This document shows, in pieces, positions 9,405-19,452 of a DNA stretch of 64,000 bases. Position numbers and translations under genes: made by a program. Source of the stretch: Marivirga arenosa (GTDB lineage Bacteria; Bacteroidota; Bacteroidia; Cytophagales; Cyclobacteriaceae); contig NZ_CP129968.2 in the NCBI RefSeq assembly GCF_030503875.2, positions 3,622,001-3,686,000 on the forward strand, read 5' to 3'. Under the pieces are notes generated by a model that made no database searches, was not told where the DNA came from, and worked only from the letters and a program-made list of their open reading frames with translations. Each line of letters begins with the position of its first letter. The stretch's first letter is position 1.

Positions 9405-10891
9405 ATCTTGTAATTTTTAATAAAGTGTACTGCCTTCACTATGTCATCATGCAGTACTCGATCATCCTCAATCAACGAAACATCTTTTCTAAAATTACTA
9501 ATTATTTTTTCTAATTGAGAACTTGTCCTCAATGGCCGTCTAAATTTAATAGCTTGAGAGGCATTTATCAACTCTATTGCTAATATCTGATATGTATTTT
9601 CTATGATTTTATACAATTTAGTTGCGGCATTTGCTCCCATACTTACATGGTCCTCTTGTCCGTTTGATGAAACAATGCTATCTACGCAAGCAGGAGTACA
9701 TAATTGTTTACTCTGACTCACTAAACTAGCAGCACTATATTGTGGTATCATTAAACCCGAATTTAAACCCGGATTCATTACCAGAAAATCAGGTAATCCT
9801 CTGCTTCCAGAAATCAACTGATAAGTTCTTCTTTCTGATATATTACCCAGTTCAGCTAGCGCTATAGCTAAAAAATCAAGCGCTAATGCAAGAGGCTGAC
9901 CATGAAAATTCCCACCTGATATTATTTCACCTTCTTCAGGAAAAATATTGGGATTATCCGTTACTCCCGCTAACTCTTTTCCAACTATTGACTTAACATA
10001 TTCTATGGCATCGTAACTTGCACCATGCACTTGTGGAATACACCTAAAACTATAGGGATCCTGCACATGCACTTTTTCCTGCTTGATTATTTCGCTACCC
10101 TCTAGTAGTTCCAAAATCTCTTTTGCTACGATCTTCTGCCCATCCTGATTTCTGATCAGATGAATTTTTGAATCGAAAGGTTCGGGTCTTCCATCAAAAG
10201 CATCTAAAGAAAGAGCTCCAATATGGTTAGCCCAATTTATAATTTCCTCCGCAGCTAAAGCAGAATGCACTCCAAAAGCATTCATGAATTGAGTACCATT
10301 TAAAAGAGCAAGACCCTCCTTCGCTTTTAAATGGATAGGCTCCCAATTTTTCTCTTTTAATAATTGCTCACCACTAATTTTTTTGCCTTGAAAATAAACT
10401 TCACCTTTTCCAATTAACGGTAGCGATAAATGAGCTAATGGTGCTAAATCTCCTGAAGCCCCCAATGAACCTGATTCGTAAACAACTGGAAATATATCAT
10501 CATTATAGAAATCTATGAGCCTATTAACGGTTGCTAATTGTACACCACTATGACCATAAGTTAGGGACTGAATTTTTAGCAATAGCATAATTTTAACTAT
10601 GCGTTGATTAATTTCAGGACCAGTCCCACAAGCATGAGACATCACTAAATTAACTTGAAGTTGCTCTAAATCAGATTTTGAAATATTTCTATTGTATAAA
10701 GAACCAAATCCTGTATTAATTCCATACACTGGATCCTCAGAGCTTTGTATATGGTTATCTAAAAAATTTCTGCAGTTCTCTACAGCTTCAATGGCTTTAT
10801 TAGCTAATTTGATTTTTAAATCATCAGCTAATATCCTCCTTATATTGGCAAGGCTTAGGTCGTGATTACCAAGCTCAAAAAAATTGCTCAT
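9401..10891 (-). CDS. hutH: histidine ammonia-lyase
   Basis: This 496-residue enzyme deaminates L-histidine to urocanate, the first step of histidine degradation. The self-forming MIO cofactor tripeptide Ala145-Ser146-Gly147 lies in SLGASGDLAPLAHL, and YGINTGFGSL (about 56-65) carries the conserved active-site Tyr. GGNFHGQPLALA and the late PQYSAAS segment also match the family. The length is normal. No hutU, hutI or hutG is adjacent; the neighbours are hisS (4 bases upstream) and the gliding-type protein. Related tyrosine/phenylalanine ammonia-lyases share the fold, so histidine specificity is the best but not the only reading. Confidence 0.93.
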   Translation of the reverse strand: MSNFFELGNHDLSLANIRRILADDLKIKLANKAIEAVENCRNFLDNHIQSSEDPVYGINTGFGSLYNRNISKSDLEQLQVNLVMSHACGTGPEINQRIVKIMLLLKIQSLTYGHSGVQLATVNRLIDFYNDDIFPVVYESGSLGASGDLAPLAHLSLPLIGKGEVYFQGKKISGEQLLKEKNWEPIHLKAKEGLALLNGTQFMNAFGVHSALAAEEIINWANHIGALSLDAFDGRPEPFDSKIHLIRNQDGQKIVAKEILELLEGSEIIKQEKVHVQDPYSFRCIPQVHGASYDAIEYVKSIVGKELAGVTDNPNIFPEEGEIISGGNFHGQPLALALDFLAIALAELGNISERRTYQLISGSRGLPDFLVMNPGLNSGLMIPQYSAASLVSQSKQLCTPACVDSIVSSNGQEDHVSMGANAATKLYKIIENTYQILAIELINASQAIKFRRPLRTSSQLEKIISNFRKDVSLIEDDRVLHDDIVKAVHFIKNYKI

Positions 10892-10895
10892 AGTT

Positions 10896-12272
10896 TTAAA
10901 AATGTTTCAATATGCTATCCAAATTAAGGTTATCCTGAGTTCCATCCTGCATATTTTTAAAAGTAAGTTGGCCGGTTTTCACCTCTTCTGAACCAACCAA
11001 AATCACATATGGAATCTGTTTATCATTGGCGTATTTCATTTGCTTTTTTAGCTTTACTGGCTCAGGATAAAGCTCCGCTTTAATGTTAGCATTTCTTAAT
11101 CTTTGTAGAACCTTCAAACTATATTTCCAGCTTTCATCATCAAAGCTAACAATTAATACTTGAGTGCTACTCTCGGAATTTTCAGGGTATAATTCTAATT
11201 CATCCAATACGTCATAAATTCGATCTACACCAAAAGAAATTCCTACTCCTGACACATCAGGCAAACCAAAAGTATCGGTTAAGCCATCATATCGACCGCC
11301 TCCACAGATGCTTCCCATTTTTACATTTTGTGGCTTTACTTCAAAAATAGCCCCTGTATAATAGGATAGCCCTCTTGCTAAGGTAACATCTAATTCAAGT
11401 TCTGGAACATTGGCCCCAAATGAATCTAATATATCAAAAACTTCATTTAACTCAGCTAATCCTTTTTGCCCTAGCTCAGAGTTTGAAAGGAAATCCTTTA
11501 AAAATGCTAACTGATCTTTATTACTACCCGATAATGAAAATAAAGGACTTAAGGTATCAATAGCAGATTGCTCAAAACCTCGCTCAATTAATTCTTCTTT
11601 TACCTTTTCTTCACCAATTTTATCAAGCTTATCAATCGCAACTGCAAAATCAGTTTCTTTACCTGCAGCGCCCATTACTTCAACTATACCCGAAAGAATT
11701 TTTCGATTATTGATTTTTATAGCATATTCTAAACTATCAGGCTTTTTAGTTTGCAGAAGCTTGAAAACTTCTTGGATCATCAAAACAATTTCCGCTTCGC
11801 AAAGCATAGAGTCAGTACCAATAGCATCTGCATCACATTGATAAAACTCTCTATATCTTCCTTTTTGAGGTCGATCTGCCCTCCATACGGGTTGAATTTG
11901 ATAACGCTTAAATGGAAAGCTTAAGTTATGTTGATTCATTACTACATAGCGCGCAAAAGGAACTGTAAGATCGTATCTTAGGCCTTTCTCCGAAATCTTA
12001 GGTTGTAGTAATTTGGAATCTTTTAAATCTGACTCTTGAGTTTTTGAAAGAAAGTCTCCAGAGTTTAATATTTTGAAAAGTAATTGATCGCCTTCATCTC
12101 CATACTTACCTTGTAAAACACTTAGGTTTTCCATGGCAGGCGTTTCAATTGGAGCATATCCGTATTTTTGATACACCTTTTTGATGGTATCTAAAATGAA
12201 ATGCCTTTTAGCCATTTCTGCTGGTCCAAAATCACGAGTTCCTTTAGGTATTGAAGGCTTTTGCTTACTCAT
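10896..12272 (-). CDS. hisS: histidine--tRNA ligase
   Basis: A 458-residue class II aminoacyl-tRNA synthetase that charges tRNA-His in the cytoplasm. Class II motif 2 is seen in YQIQPVWRADRPQKGRYREF. The histidine-specific signatures are LARGLSYYTGAIFEV and GGGRYDGL (about residues 300-335). An anticodon-binding domain occupies the last ~90 residues (VLIVSFDDE...). It begins with KGTRDF, the usual HisRS opening. It lies 4 bases upstream of hutH, pairing histidine use with histidine breakdown in one transcript. Length and domains are complete. Confidence 0.97.
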   Translation of the reverse strand: MSKQKPSIPKGTRDFGPAEMAKRHFILDTIKKVYQKYGYAPIETPAMENLSVLQGKYGDEGDQLLFKILNSGDFLSKTQESDLKDSKLLQPKISEKGLRYDLTVPFARYVVMNQHNLSFPFKRYQIQPVWRADRPQKGRYREFYQCDADAIGTDSMLCEAEIVLMIQEVFKLLQTKKPDSLEYAIKINNRKILSGIVEVMGAAGKETDFAVAIDKLDKIGEEKVKEELIERGFEQSAIDTLSPLFSLSGSNKDQLAFLKDFLSNSELGQKGLAELNEVFDILDSFGANVPELELDVTLARGLSYYTGAIFEVKPQNVKMGSICGGGRYDGLTDTFGLPDVSGVGISFGVDRIYDVLDELELYPENSESSTQVLIVSFDDESWKYSLKVLQRLRNANIKAELYPEPVKLKKQMKYANDKQIPYVILVGSEEVKTGQLTFKNMQDGTQDNLNLDSILKHF

Positions 12273-12382
12273 TTCTTATTCTTTAATTTGGCGCAAATCT
12301 ACGAATTTTGTTATAAAAATCTGCCTTTAACAAAAGTTTGACCCAAGTTTCACTCACTACTTTTCTTTACCAGCCGAAGTAA

Positions 12383-12420
12383 AAAAAGAAAAGCTTTTGA
12401 ATGAATCAAAGCTTTTGAAT
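12383..12420 (-). terminator. terminator after the rhomboid gene
   Basis: An imperfect stem pairs AAAAGCTTTTGA (12389-12400) with TCAAAGCTTTT (12407-12417) around a short loop. Reading leftward it is followed by C and seven T. It lies just past the rhomboid stop. The two copies of AAGCTTTTGAATG seen here (12391 and 12409) are explained by this hairpin. Confidence 0.75.
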
Positions 12421-12427
12421 GGATTAG

Positions 12428-13045
12428 TTAGAAAATACTGAATGTACTCAGCTGATCTATAAAATGAGGAATCACTCCAGGCCAAATCGCAACGGTAATC
12501 ACTATTCCATATAAAGCACCAAATAAATGGGCATCATGATTAATATTTCCAGCTTGCCTTTTCCCTTGATAATAGGAATAAATAATATAAATAGCACCGA
12601 ATATAAAGCCTGGCAAGCATAGAATACCATATAAACAAAGATCAGACATTGGGTTAAAAAGAATACTGCTGAAAACAACAGCAGAAACTGCTCCTGAAGC
12701 ACCTAAAGCATTATAATTTGGGTTGTCCTTATGTTTTATTAAGGTTGGAATATCTGCTATTACGATAGCTGACAAATAGAAGGCAACATAAAGTATAGTT
12801 CCATAACTACTAATCTGGTTGAAATAGAATTCAACAGCATCACCAAAAAAGTAGAGCGTTAGCATATTAAAAATCAAGTGCACATAATCAGCGTGTAGAA
12901 AGCCTGAAGTAATCAGTCTATAAAACTGTTTTCTATGCACTACTTGATATGGATTAAACATCCAGGCATACATTCTTGTATGATTATTAAATGCAGGAAT
13001 ACTGATAATGCAGGTAACAATTATAATGATTAAAGTAGTACTCAT
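12428..13045 (-). CDS. rhomboid family intramembrane serine protease
   Basis: A 205-residue polytopic membrane protein with about six hydrophobic segments. The catalytic dyad is Ser117 in GASGAV and His173 in HDAHLFGALYG. The HLIFNML segment (His56, Asn60) supplies the conserved oxyanion residues. FYRLITSGFLHADYVH is a typical rhomboid L1-region sequence. It cuts transmembrane substrates, which are unknown here. Its ATG overlaps the stop of the prenyl synthase gene (TAATG), showing translational coupling. It ends in its own terminator. Confidence 0.93.
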   Translation of the reverse strand: MSTTLIIIIVTCIISIPAFNNHTRMYAWMFNPYQVVHRKQFYRLITSGFLHADYVHLIFNMLTLYFFGDAVEFYFNQISSYGTILYVAFYLSAIVIADIPTLIKHKDNPNYNALGASGAVSAVVFSSILFNPMSDLCLYGILCLPGFIFGAIYIIYSYYQGKRQAGNINHDAHLFGALYGIVITVAIWPGVIPHFIDQLSTFSIF

Positions 13046-14025
13046 TATTGCTCTCTGTTTATTAAATAGGTGAAAAATTCTTTTATGATTTCTTTCTTGT
13101 CATTCGATGCTTCCAAATCAGATAAATTTTGAAACGCCTTCTCGAAATACTCATTCATCTTTCTTTCTGTAAGCTCTTTTATTTTTAGCTCATCATAAAT
13201 CTTTCGAACTGCTATTACTTTCTCATTCTTATCAAACTCCTCCTTTTGTAGCCAATCATTAAGCTCTACTTTATTTTCACCTTGCGCTAATTCTTTTGCT
13301 TTTATTAATAAATAAGTCTTTTTGTTTGCAATGATATCCCCGCCTACTTGCTTGCCAAATTTATCTTGATCAGCATATACATCTAATAGATCATCCATCA
13401 ATTGAAACCCAATTCCCGCATTTACTCCCATTTGATAAAGCAAAGCTTGATCTGCTACATTATCCATTGCCAGTATACCTCCAAATTCTAAACTAAAACC
13501 AAGCAAAACTGCTGTTTTTAGTCGAATCATATTGATGTATTCCTTTTCATGTACAACATCTTCCTCTTCAAAATTCATATCAATTTGTTGGCCTTCACAA
13601 ACCTCTATTGCACATTGATTAAATTTCTCAAGAATTACCTTCAACTTATCAGTAGGGCAATATTCAATTAACTGTTGGTAGGCTTTCACTAACATCACAT
13701 CTCCAGATAAAATAGCCACGGGACTATTCCACTTTTCATGAACTGTTTCTTTCCCTCTTCTTAAAGGAGCATTGTCCATGATGTCATCATGCATCAGCGT
13801 AAAGTTATGAAACACTTCAACCGATACAGCTGCAGGGATTATATCCTTGGGTTCCGGATGATAAAGCTGATAAGCAAGCATAGTTAAAAGAGGTCGCATT
13901 CTTTTCCCTCCTAATGACATAATGTAGCGAATGGGTTCATATAATTCCCTAGGTTGTTCACCAAAATTTTCTTTTTCAATTGCTGAGTTAATTGATACTA
14001 TATATTCTTTAATAGATGCGTTCAT
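13045..14025 (-). CDS. polyprenyl (E-type isoprenyl) diphosphate synthase
   Basis: A 326-residue all-alpha enzyme that condenses isopentenyl diphosphate onto allylic diphosphates. The first Asp-rich motif is LMHDDIMDNAPLRRG and the second is QLMDDLLDVYAD; GGKRMRP (about residues 35-41) binds diphosphate. The ATG at 14025 is chosen over a TTG two codons upstream. The chain length (geranylgeranyl versus longer quinone side chains) cannot be fixed from motifs alone. It is coupled to the rhomboid gene. It is the upstream gene of this leftward pair, facing away from the peroxiredoxin gene. Confidence 0.93.
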   Translation of the reverse strand: MNASIKEYIVSINSAIEKENFGEQPRELYEPIRYIMSLGGKRMRPLLTMLAYQLYHPEPKDIIPAAVSVEVFHNFTLMHDDIMDNAPLRRGKETVHEKWNSPVAILSGDVMLVKAYQQLIEYCPTDKLKVILEKFNQCAIEVCEGQQIDMNFEEEDVVHEKEYINMIRLKTAVLLGFSLEFGGILAMDNVADQALLYQMGVNAGIGFQLMDDLLDVYADQDKFGKQVGGDIIANKKTYLLIKAKELAQGENKVELNDWLQKEEFDKNEKVIAVRKIYDELKIKELTERKMNEYFEKAFQNLSDLEASNDKKEIIKEFFTYLINREQ

Positions 14026-14244
14026 ATTCAAATTTTAAAACCTAAATATAGCCTTAATTAAAAGCCCGAAAAATGAAAACTAGCTAAAACTAAAAAGGAT
14101 TAAAGTTTTTGACTGAAATAGTGTAGAATAATTTGATCCTTTACTTTCTTCTCAAGACAAAATCTGACTTTAGTAAGAATTTTTTATTATAGATATTCTC
14201 TATTTTATTATCCAAAATATCAATCTATTCTTTTAGAGTAAGAA

Positions 14245-14275
14245 TTGCTAAAAAATAATGATAGCCTTACCTTTG
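14245..14275 (+). promoter_or_regulatory. Bacteroidota-type promoter of the peroxiredoxin gene
   Basis: TTG (14245-14247) and TACCTTTG (14268-14275) are spaced by 20 bases, matching the TTG-N17-23-TAnnTTTG primary sigma-factor promoter known from Bacteroides and Flavobacterium. The predicted start near 14282 leaves a leader of about 100 nt before the ATG. The rest of the 14026-14383 gap is AT-rich with no further gene; I see no riboswitch fold that I can name. Confidence 0.7.
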
Positions 14276-14383
14276 CAACTCAATTGGACGGGAGGTTTTG
14301 TAATCATTAGATTGAGACCAACTGATAAATTGAATTAACAATTAGAAATTTAATTTTTTAAATCTAAAACTTAAAAGAATAGT

Positions 14384-15019
14384 ATGTCTTTAGTAGGAAA
14401 AAAAGCCCCAGTATTTAAATCAGGAGCAGTAATTAACGGAGAAGAAATAGTAGAAGATTTCTCATTAGAGCAGTACATTGGTAAAAAAGATGTTATGTTC
14501 TTCTTCTATCCAAAAGATTTCACTTTCGTTTGCCCAACTGAGATATTGGCATTCCAAGAGAAATTAGCTGAGTTCGAAAAAAGAGGTGTTGCTGTTATAG
14601 GTGCATCTACTGACACAGAAGAAACTCACTTAGCTTGGTTATTAACTCCACAAGAAAACGGTGGTATCGAAGGTGTTAATTACCCATTAGTAGCTGATGC
14701 TTCAAAAACTATTGCTAACAACTTTGGTGTTTTAGCTGGTGATTGGAACTATAATGAAGAAGGTGAATTAATTTTCGAAGGTGCTCCAGTAGCATTTAGA
14801 GGTACATTCTTCATCGATAAGCAAGGAATTGTTCGTCATGAAACAATCAATGATTTACCATTAGGTAGAAATATTGACGAAATGTTAAGAATTGTGGATG
14901 CTTGGCAACACGTTGAAAAATACGGTGAAGTTTGTCCTGCAAACTGGGAAGAAGGAAAAGAAGCAATGGAAGAGTCTAGAGAATCTGTTTCTTCTTACTT
15001 AGCAAAAAACAAAAAATAA
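14384..15019 (+). CDS. typical 2-Cys peroxiredoxin (AhpC/TSA family)
   Basis: A 211-residue thiol peroxidase that reduces hydrogen peroxide and organic hydroperoxides in the cytoplasm. The peroxidatic Cys50 lies in FYPKDFTFVCPTEI and the resolving Cys184 in GEVCPANW, with a C-terminal YL tail after it (SSYLAKNKK). GASTDTEETHLAW is the conserved Prx1/AhpC helix. The length fits eukaryote-like Prx1/AhpC types. Codon use looks more optimised than in neighbours, consistent with high expression. It is monocistronic between a strong promoter and a terminator. The reductant may be the thioredoxin at 19453, but this is inference. Confidence 0.95.
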   Translation: MSLVGKKAPVFKSGAVINGEEIVEDFSLEQYIGKKDVMFFFYPKDFTFVCPTEILAFQEKLAEFEKRGVAVIGASTDTEETHLAWLLTPQENGGIEGVNYPLVADASKTIANNFGVLAGDWNYNEEGELIFEGAPVAFRGTFFIDKQGIVRHETINDLPLGRNIDEMLRIVDAWQHVEKYGEVCPANWEEGKEAMEESRESVSSYLAKNKK

Positions 15020-15040
15020 TCTAATTGATTATTAAAAATA

Positions 15041-15071
15041 AAACCTGCCCTTTTTAAGAGCAGGTTTTTTT
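15041..15071 (+). terminator. terminator after the peroxiredoxin gene
   Basis: AAACCTGC (15041-15048) pairs with GCAGGTTT (15060-15067), followed rightward by a T run to 15071. It is 20 bases past the stop codon. Confidence 0.85.
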
Positions 15072-15098
15072 ATGTTCATTGCCTAAAATACCATTAGC

Positions 15099-15641
15099 TT
15101 AAAACCAAGAGATTTTATACTCATCGAATTCATCCCCGTCAGCTACTGATTTAACGTACTCTACCTTTGGACTCACTGCCTTGGTTTTTCTAATTAGCTC
15201 ATCAATTAAACCAAATTGTAAAGTACTATTAAATGTTTGAGTTCTTCTCATGATGATATGCTTAGGAGCTGTTTCCAAAATTTCCCATCCTCTTCCTTCC
15301 GGATCTTTAATCATCATGGATGCTACTTTTGCCAAACCTTCCATCATTTCTTTTGGAGAAGCATCACTAGTAATTAAACCATTCGCTAACATTCCAGAAT
15401 AAGCCGTTGCACCAATCTTTCTTCCTAACCTTCTTGTATTAGCCTGACCTATTTGTGACTCAATCCAATTACACATTGAATTATAAGTTTCCATAGGTAC
15501 AAATTTCATTGCGCTAGATAAGTCTAACCCATTTGCCATTCTTTTTAGCTCTCTTTGGTAAGAGTCTTTGCCTTCATAAAGATCAATAATGTCTTTTACG
15601 AAAGCTGATGATAACGTAACCCCCTCTGTTGAATTATTCAT
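15099..15641 (-). CDS. conserved protein of unknown function
   Basis: A 180-residue soluble protein counted from the ATG at 15641; an in-frame TTG at 15662 would add seven residues (LKKKYEV) and cannot be excluded. Visible features are a conserved-looking core, MKFVPMETYNSMCNWIESQI, then LGRKIGATAYSGMLANGL, and a C-terminal WEILETAPKHIIMRRT beta-type stretch. The layout recalls small heme-NO-binding/V4R or DUF2378-like alpha-beta ligand domains, but I cannot confirm membership. No signal peptide or membrane segment. It is convergent with the peroxiredoxin gene and stands alone. Confidence 0.65.
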   Translation of the reverse strand: MNNSTEGVTLSSAFVKDIIDLYEGKDSYQRELKRMANGLDLSSAMKFVPMETYNSMCNWIESQIGQANTRRLGRKIGATAYSGMLANGLITSDASPKEMMEGLAKVASMMIKDPEGRGWEILETAPKHIIMRRTQTFNSTLQFGLIDELIRKTKAVSPKVEYVKSVADGDEFDEYKISWF

Positions 15642-15804
15642 AACTTCATATTTTTTCTTCAAAAATACAAATTGAATACTTACGATATAAGGGTTAAATC
15701 ACTTAGAAACGTATAGGTAAAATTACTTATTTTTCATTTTTTTGGCTAATCTATTAACTTTTTAATGGTCTACTTTCAACTAAATTTCGAAGCTTTAAGA
15801 ATCG

Positions 15805-17514
15805 CTAAATATTTTGCATCTCTGATTTAACAAAATTCATCAATTGACTAATATTTTCTTTACTAAAATCAAACTTAATATTTGCTTTTTCATATACCTC
15901 TGGAATTGACTTTGTATATCCAAGCTTTAAGGCTTCCATATAAGATTCCAATCCTTTTTCAGGATTTTCCTTAAAATTCTTCCATACTGCAATTGCACCC
16001 AGTTGAGCCATCCCATATTCTATATAATAAAAGGGTACCTCAAAAAGATGCAGCTGTTTATGCCATAAATAATCCTTTATCTCTTCTAAATCTGACCAAT
16101 CCGTAAAGGAATCAGAAAAGGTATCAAATATTTTATTCCAAGCTTTCTTTCTATCTTCTAAGGTATGGTTAGGATTCTCATACACCCAATGTTGGAATTT
16201 GTCAATGGTAGCTACCCAAGGAAGTGTTTGAATAATCCCTTCTAAATGTTCTGTTTTGGCTCTTTTCAGCTCTTCTTCATCATCAAAAAATATATCCCAA
16301 TAATCTAAGGTGATCAATTCCATACTCATTGAAGCCAATTCCGCTATTTCAGAAGGCGGATTCTTAAATTCTGTTAATTCTAAATCATTCATTAAAAAAG
16401 AATGCACAGCATGCCCACCTTCATGTAAAAGCGTTACCATATCTTGTAGCGTAGAGGTAGCATTCATAAATATGAAAGGTACTCCTGTTTCTGACAATGG
16501 GTAATTATAACCGCCAGGTGCTTTCCCTTTTCTGGATTCTAAATCGAGATGTTTCATCTCAATCATTTTCAGCAAACAATCGCCTAAATAAGGATCGAGC
16601 TTATTAAAAACCCTAATGGTTTTAGCGGTTAAGTCTTCTGCATCATTAAATGGTTTTAGTGATTCCTTGCCCGAAGTATCCACAGCTTTATCCCATGGTT
16701 TTAAAGTAATTAAATCTAATTTCTCCTTTCTTTCCTTAGCTATTTCATTTAAAAGTGGAACTACTTCTTTTTTTACGGATTCATGAAAATCAAAGCAATC
16801 TTGGGGAGTATAATCAAACCTTCCCATTGATTTGAACATATAATCACGGTAGTTGGCAAAAGCTGCATTTTTAGCCACATCTGTTCTGAGCCTTATAAGT
16901 TCTGAAAATAATTCATCTAATTTTGTTTTATCTTCTAATCTTCTGTTGGCTATTTTTTTATAAATACTTTCCCTTAATTCTCTGTTGGTTGATTTAAGCA
17001 TAACCGCTGCTTGCTGAAGGGTTAATTGCTTGCCTTCATATTCAATTTCCATTCCGCCTAATATGGTCCCATATTTCTGGGAAAGACTTGATATCTCAGT
17101 TTCTAACGGAATATTCTCTTCTCTATAAATTTCAACATCTTTCTCCATTTCTCTGATCATGATGTCAAAACCATCCTTCTCTCTTACAGCAGCAAGAAAT
17201 GGAGAAGATAATGCTTTTTGATTTAACTTATCGGTATAGGGAGCTATATGTGGTTGAATATTTCTTACAAAATCTTCAAATGATTCTGCTAGCTTTTCAT
17301 CGGCAGTATCACAAGTCATCTTTATATATCGCCAAGCCATTTCCTCTGAAACAACCGCCTCCAATTCACTTAATTTATGAAACCAAGACTCTAATTCTTC
17401 TCCTGAATTAATTTCATCATTCAGCAAAGTCTCAAAATAAGGCTTTAATGTTTCCCAATCCTTTACTTTAAAGTTTTTAGGTAAATACTTTCTTTCCGGT
17501 ATATGAAATTCCAT
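15805..17514 (-). CDS. M3 family oligoendopeptidase (PepF-like)
   Basis: A 569-residue cytoplasmic zinc metallopeptidase that degrades short peptides. The HExxH zinc motif sits in LLHEGGHAVHSF at about residues 363-374, and the third ligand is the Glu in PPSEIAELASMSMELI about 25 residues on. The N-terminal helical region is typical of oligoendopeptidase F, and the length is normal for the ~565-residue Bacteroidota branch. It lies downstream of a terminator and so is expected to have its own promoter, although no clear TAnnTTTG is seen. Confidence 0.93.
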   Translation of the reverse strand: MEFHIPERKYLPKNFKVKDWETLKPYFETLLNDEINSGEELESWFHKLSELEAVVSEEMAWRYIKMTCDTADEKLAESFEDFVRNIQPHIAPYTDKLNQKALSSPFLAAVREKDGFDIMIREMEKDVEIYREENIPLETEISSLSQKYGTILGGMEIEYEGKQLTLQQAAVMLKSTNRELRESIYKKIANRRLEDKTKLDELFSELIRLRTDVAKNAAFANYRDYMFKSMGRFDYTPQDCFDFHESVKKEVVPLLNEIAKERKEKLDLITLKPWDKAVDTSGKESLKPFNDAEDLTAKTIRVFNKLDPYLGDCLLKMIEMKHLDLESRKGKAPGGYNYPLSETGVPFIFMNATSTLQDMVTLLHEGGHAVHSFLMNDLELTEFKNPPSEIAELASMSMELITLDYWDIFFDDEEELKRAKTEHLEGIIQTLPWVATIDKFQHWVYENPNHTLEDRKKAWNKIFDTFSDSFTDWSDLEEIKDYLWHKQLHLFEVPFYYIEYGMAQLGAIAVWKNFKENPEKGLESYMEALKLGYTKSIPEVYEKANIKFDFSKENISQLMNFVKSEMQNI

Positions 17515-17530
17515 AATTTAACTTTTTAAA

Positions 17531-17558
17531 ATAAAAAAGAGGACAATGTCCTCTTTCT
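17531..17558 (-). terminator. terminator after the FAD/2Fe-2S reductase gene
   Basis: AAAGAGGAC (17536-17544) pairs with GTCCTCTTT (17548-17556) around a 3-base loop. Reading leftward a T run follows the stem. It separates the reductase transcript from the oligopeptidase gene. Confidence 0.85.
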
Positions 17559-17585
17559 GTATTACTAATATTTTGGATGTATGTT

Positions 17586-18692
<1,107 letters not shown>

Positions 18693-18708
18693 TCCTTTTA
18701 AGTTTTAT

Positions 18709-18722
18709 TTGAGTTAACTCAA
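18709..18722. promoter_or_regulatory. 14-bp perfect palindrome TTGAGTTAACTCAA, CRP/FNR-type operator candidate
   Basis: The palindrome is exact over 14 bases and lies 17 bases upstream of the reductase ATG. Its TTGA-N6-TCAA form matches the half-site spacing of CRP/FNR family boxes. Given the predicted promoter at 18742-18749, it would sit just downstream of the start site, which suggests repression. The regulator is not identified. Confidence 0.5.
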
Positions 18723-18741
18723 TGTTTCCATAATAGTTAGA

Positions 18742-18749
18742 CAAAATTA
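18742..18749 (-). promoter_or_regulatory. predicted -7 promoter element TAATTTTG for the reductase gene
   Basis: On the leftward strand this reads TAATTTTG, an exact TAnnTTTG. The start site would be near 18735, about 43 nt before the ATG. I see no good -33 TTG at the usual distance. Confidence 0.5.
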
Positions 18750-18857
18750 ATAAGCTTTATCAATTAATGCTCATTAATTACAAAAATGCTCAGAAAATCA
18801 ATAATTTTAGTAAACTTTCCTTTTCATTAGTTAGTTAAAAAATAAAAAATTGAGATT

Positions 18858-19349
18858 ATGGCAAGACCGAATATAAAATTGATCAACGCGATTAGGACTG
18901 CAGCCAAAAGAATTAATGATGGTTCGCATTATCAATGGGGACATATGGGTGGATGTAATTGTGGACATTTAGCTCAGGAGTTAACCCCATATTCTAAAAG
19001 AGAAATTCATGAATATGCAATGCGTAAATCAGGTGATTGGACTGATCAAGTTCAAGATTACTGTGGCACCAGTGCTATGCCTATGGATGAAATCATTTCA
19101 AGCATGATGGAATCTGGCTTGGAAAGAAAGGATATGATCGATTTAGAAAGATTGAAAAATCAGGAAGTAAGAAGATATATGGGAGACAGAGGGGTGAAGC
19201 TTTATCATAACAATAAACAAGATGTAGTTGATTACATGATAGCTTGGGCTGATTTGCTAGAAGAGCAGCTTATATCTGATATTCAATTACCTGAAAATAT
19301 TGAAAAAGAAGAGCAAATCTCCATTGAAGAACTAAGCCTTGTGGAATAA
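18858..19349 (+). CDS. conserved Bacteroidota protein with WGHMGGCNCGHLAQ motif, function unknown
   Basis: A 163-residue soluble protein with no signal peptide. The N-terminal motif YQWGHMGGCNCGHLAQELTP (about residues 25-44) contains a His, a Cys-Asn-Cys and another His, and a further Cys sits in QDYCGTSAMP (about 68). This spacing could bind a metal, but that is inference. The C-terminal half is helical and acidic. I recognise similar proteins opening with MARPNIKLI in flavobacteria, always uncharacterised. It is divergent from the ferredoxin-type reductase and shares the 165-bp intergenic region with it, so a redox or Fe-S role is possible. Confidence 0.8.
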   Translation: MARPNIKLINAIRTAAKRINDGSHYQWGHMGGCNCGHLAQELTPYSKREIHEYAMRKSGDWTDQVQDYCGTSAMPMDEIISSMMESGLERKDMIDLERLKNQEVRRYMGDRGVKLYHNNKQDVVDYMIAWADLLEEQLISDIQLPENIEKEEQISIEELSLVE

Positions 19350-19400
19350 CATTTTAATTATCCGAAGCTTGATGGTTTCAGGCTTTTTATACTCCTACAT

Positions 19401-19429
19401 AATAAAAAAGGGATGTTAAAACATCCCTT
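19401..19429 (-). terminator. terminator after the thioredoxin gene
   Basis: AAGGGATGTT (19408-19417) pairs with AACATCCCTT (19420-19429). Reading leftward it continues into a T run. It may also stop the convergent 163-residue gene. Confidence 0.8.
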
Positions 19430-19452
19430 CATTTATATTATATAGTAATATA

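Noticed and set aside
12391..12421. Two direct repeats of AAGCTTTTGAATG
   Set aside because: Both copies are explained by the terminator hairpin after the rhomboid gene, whose stem core AAGCTT is itself palindromic.
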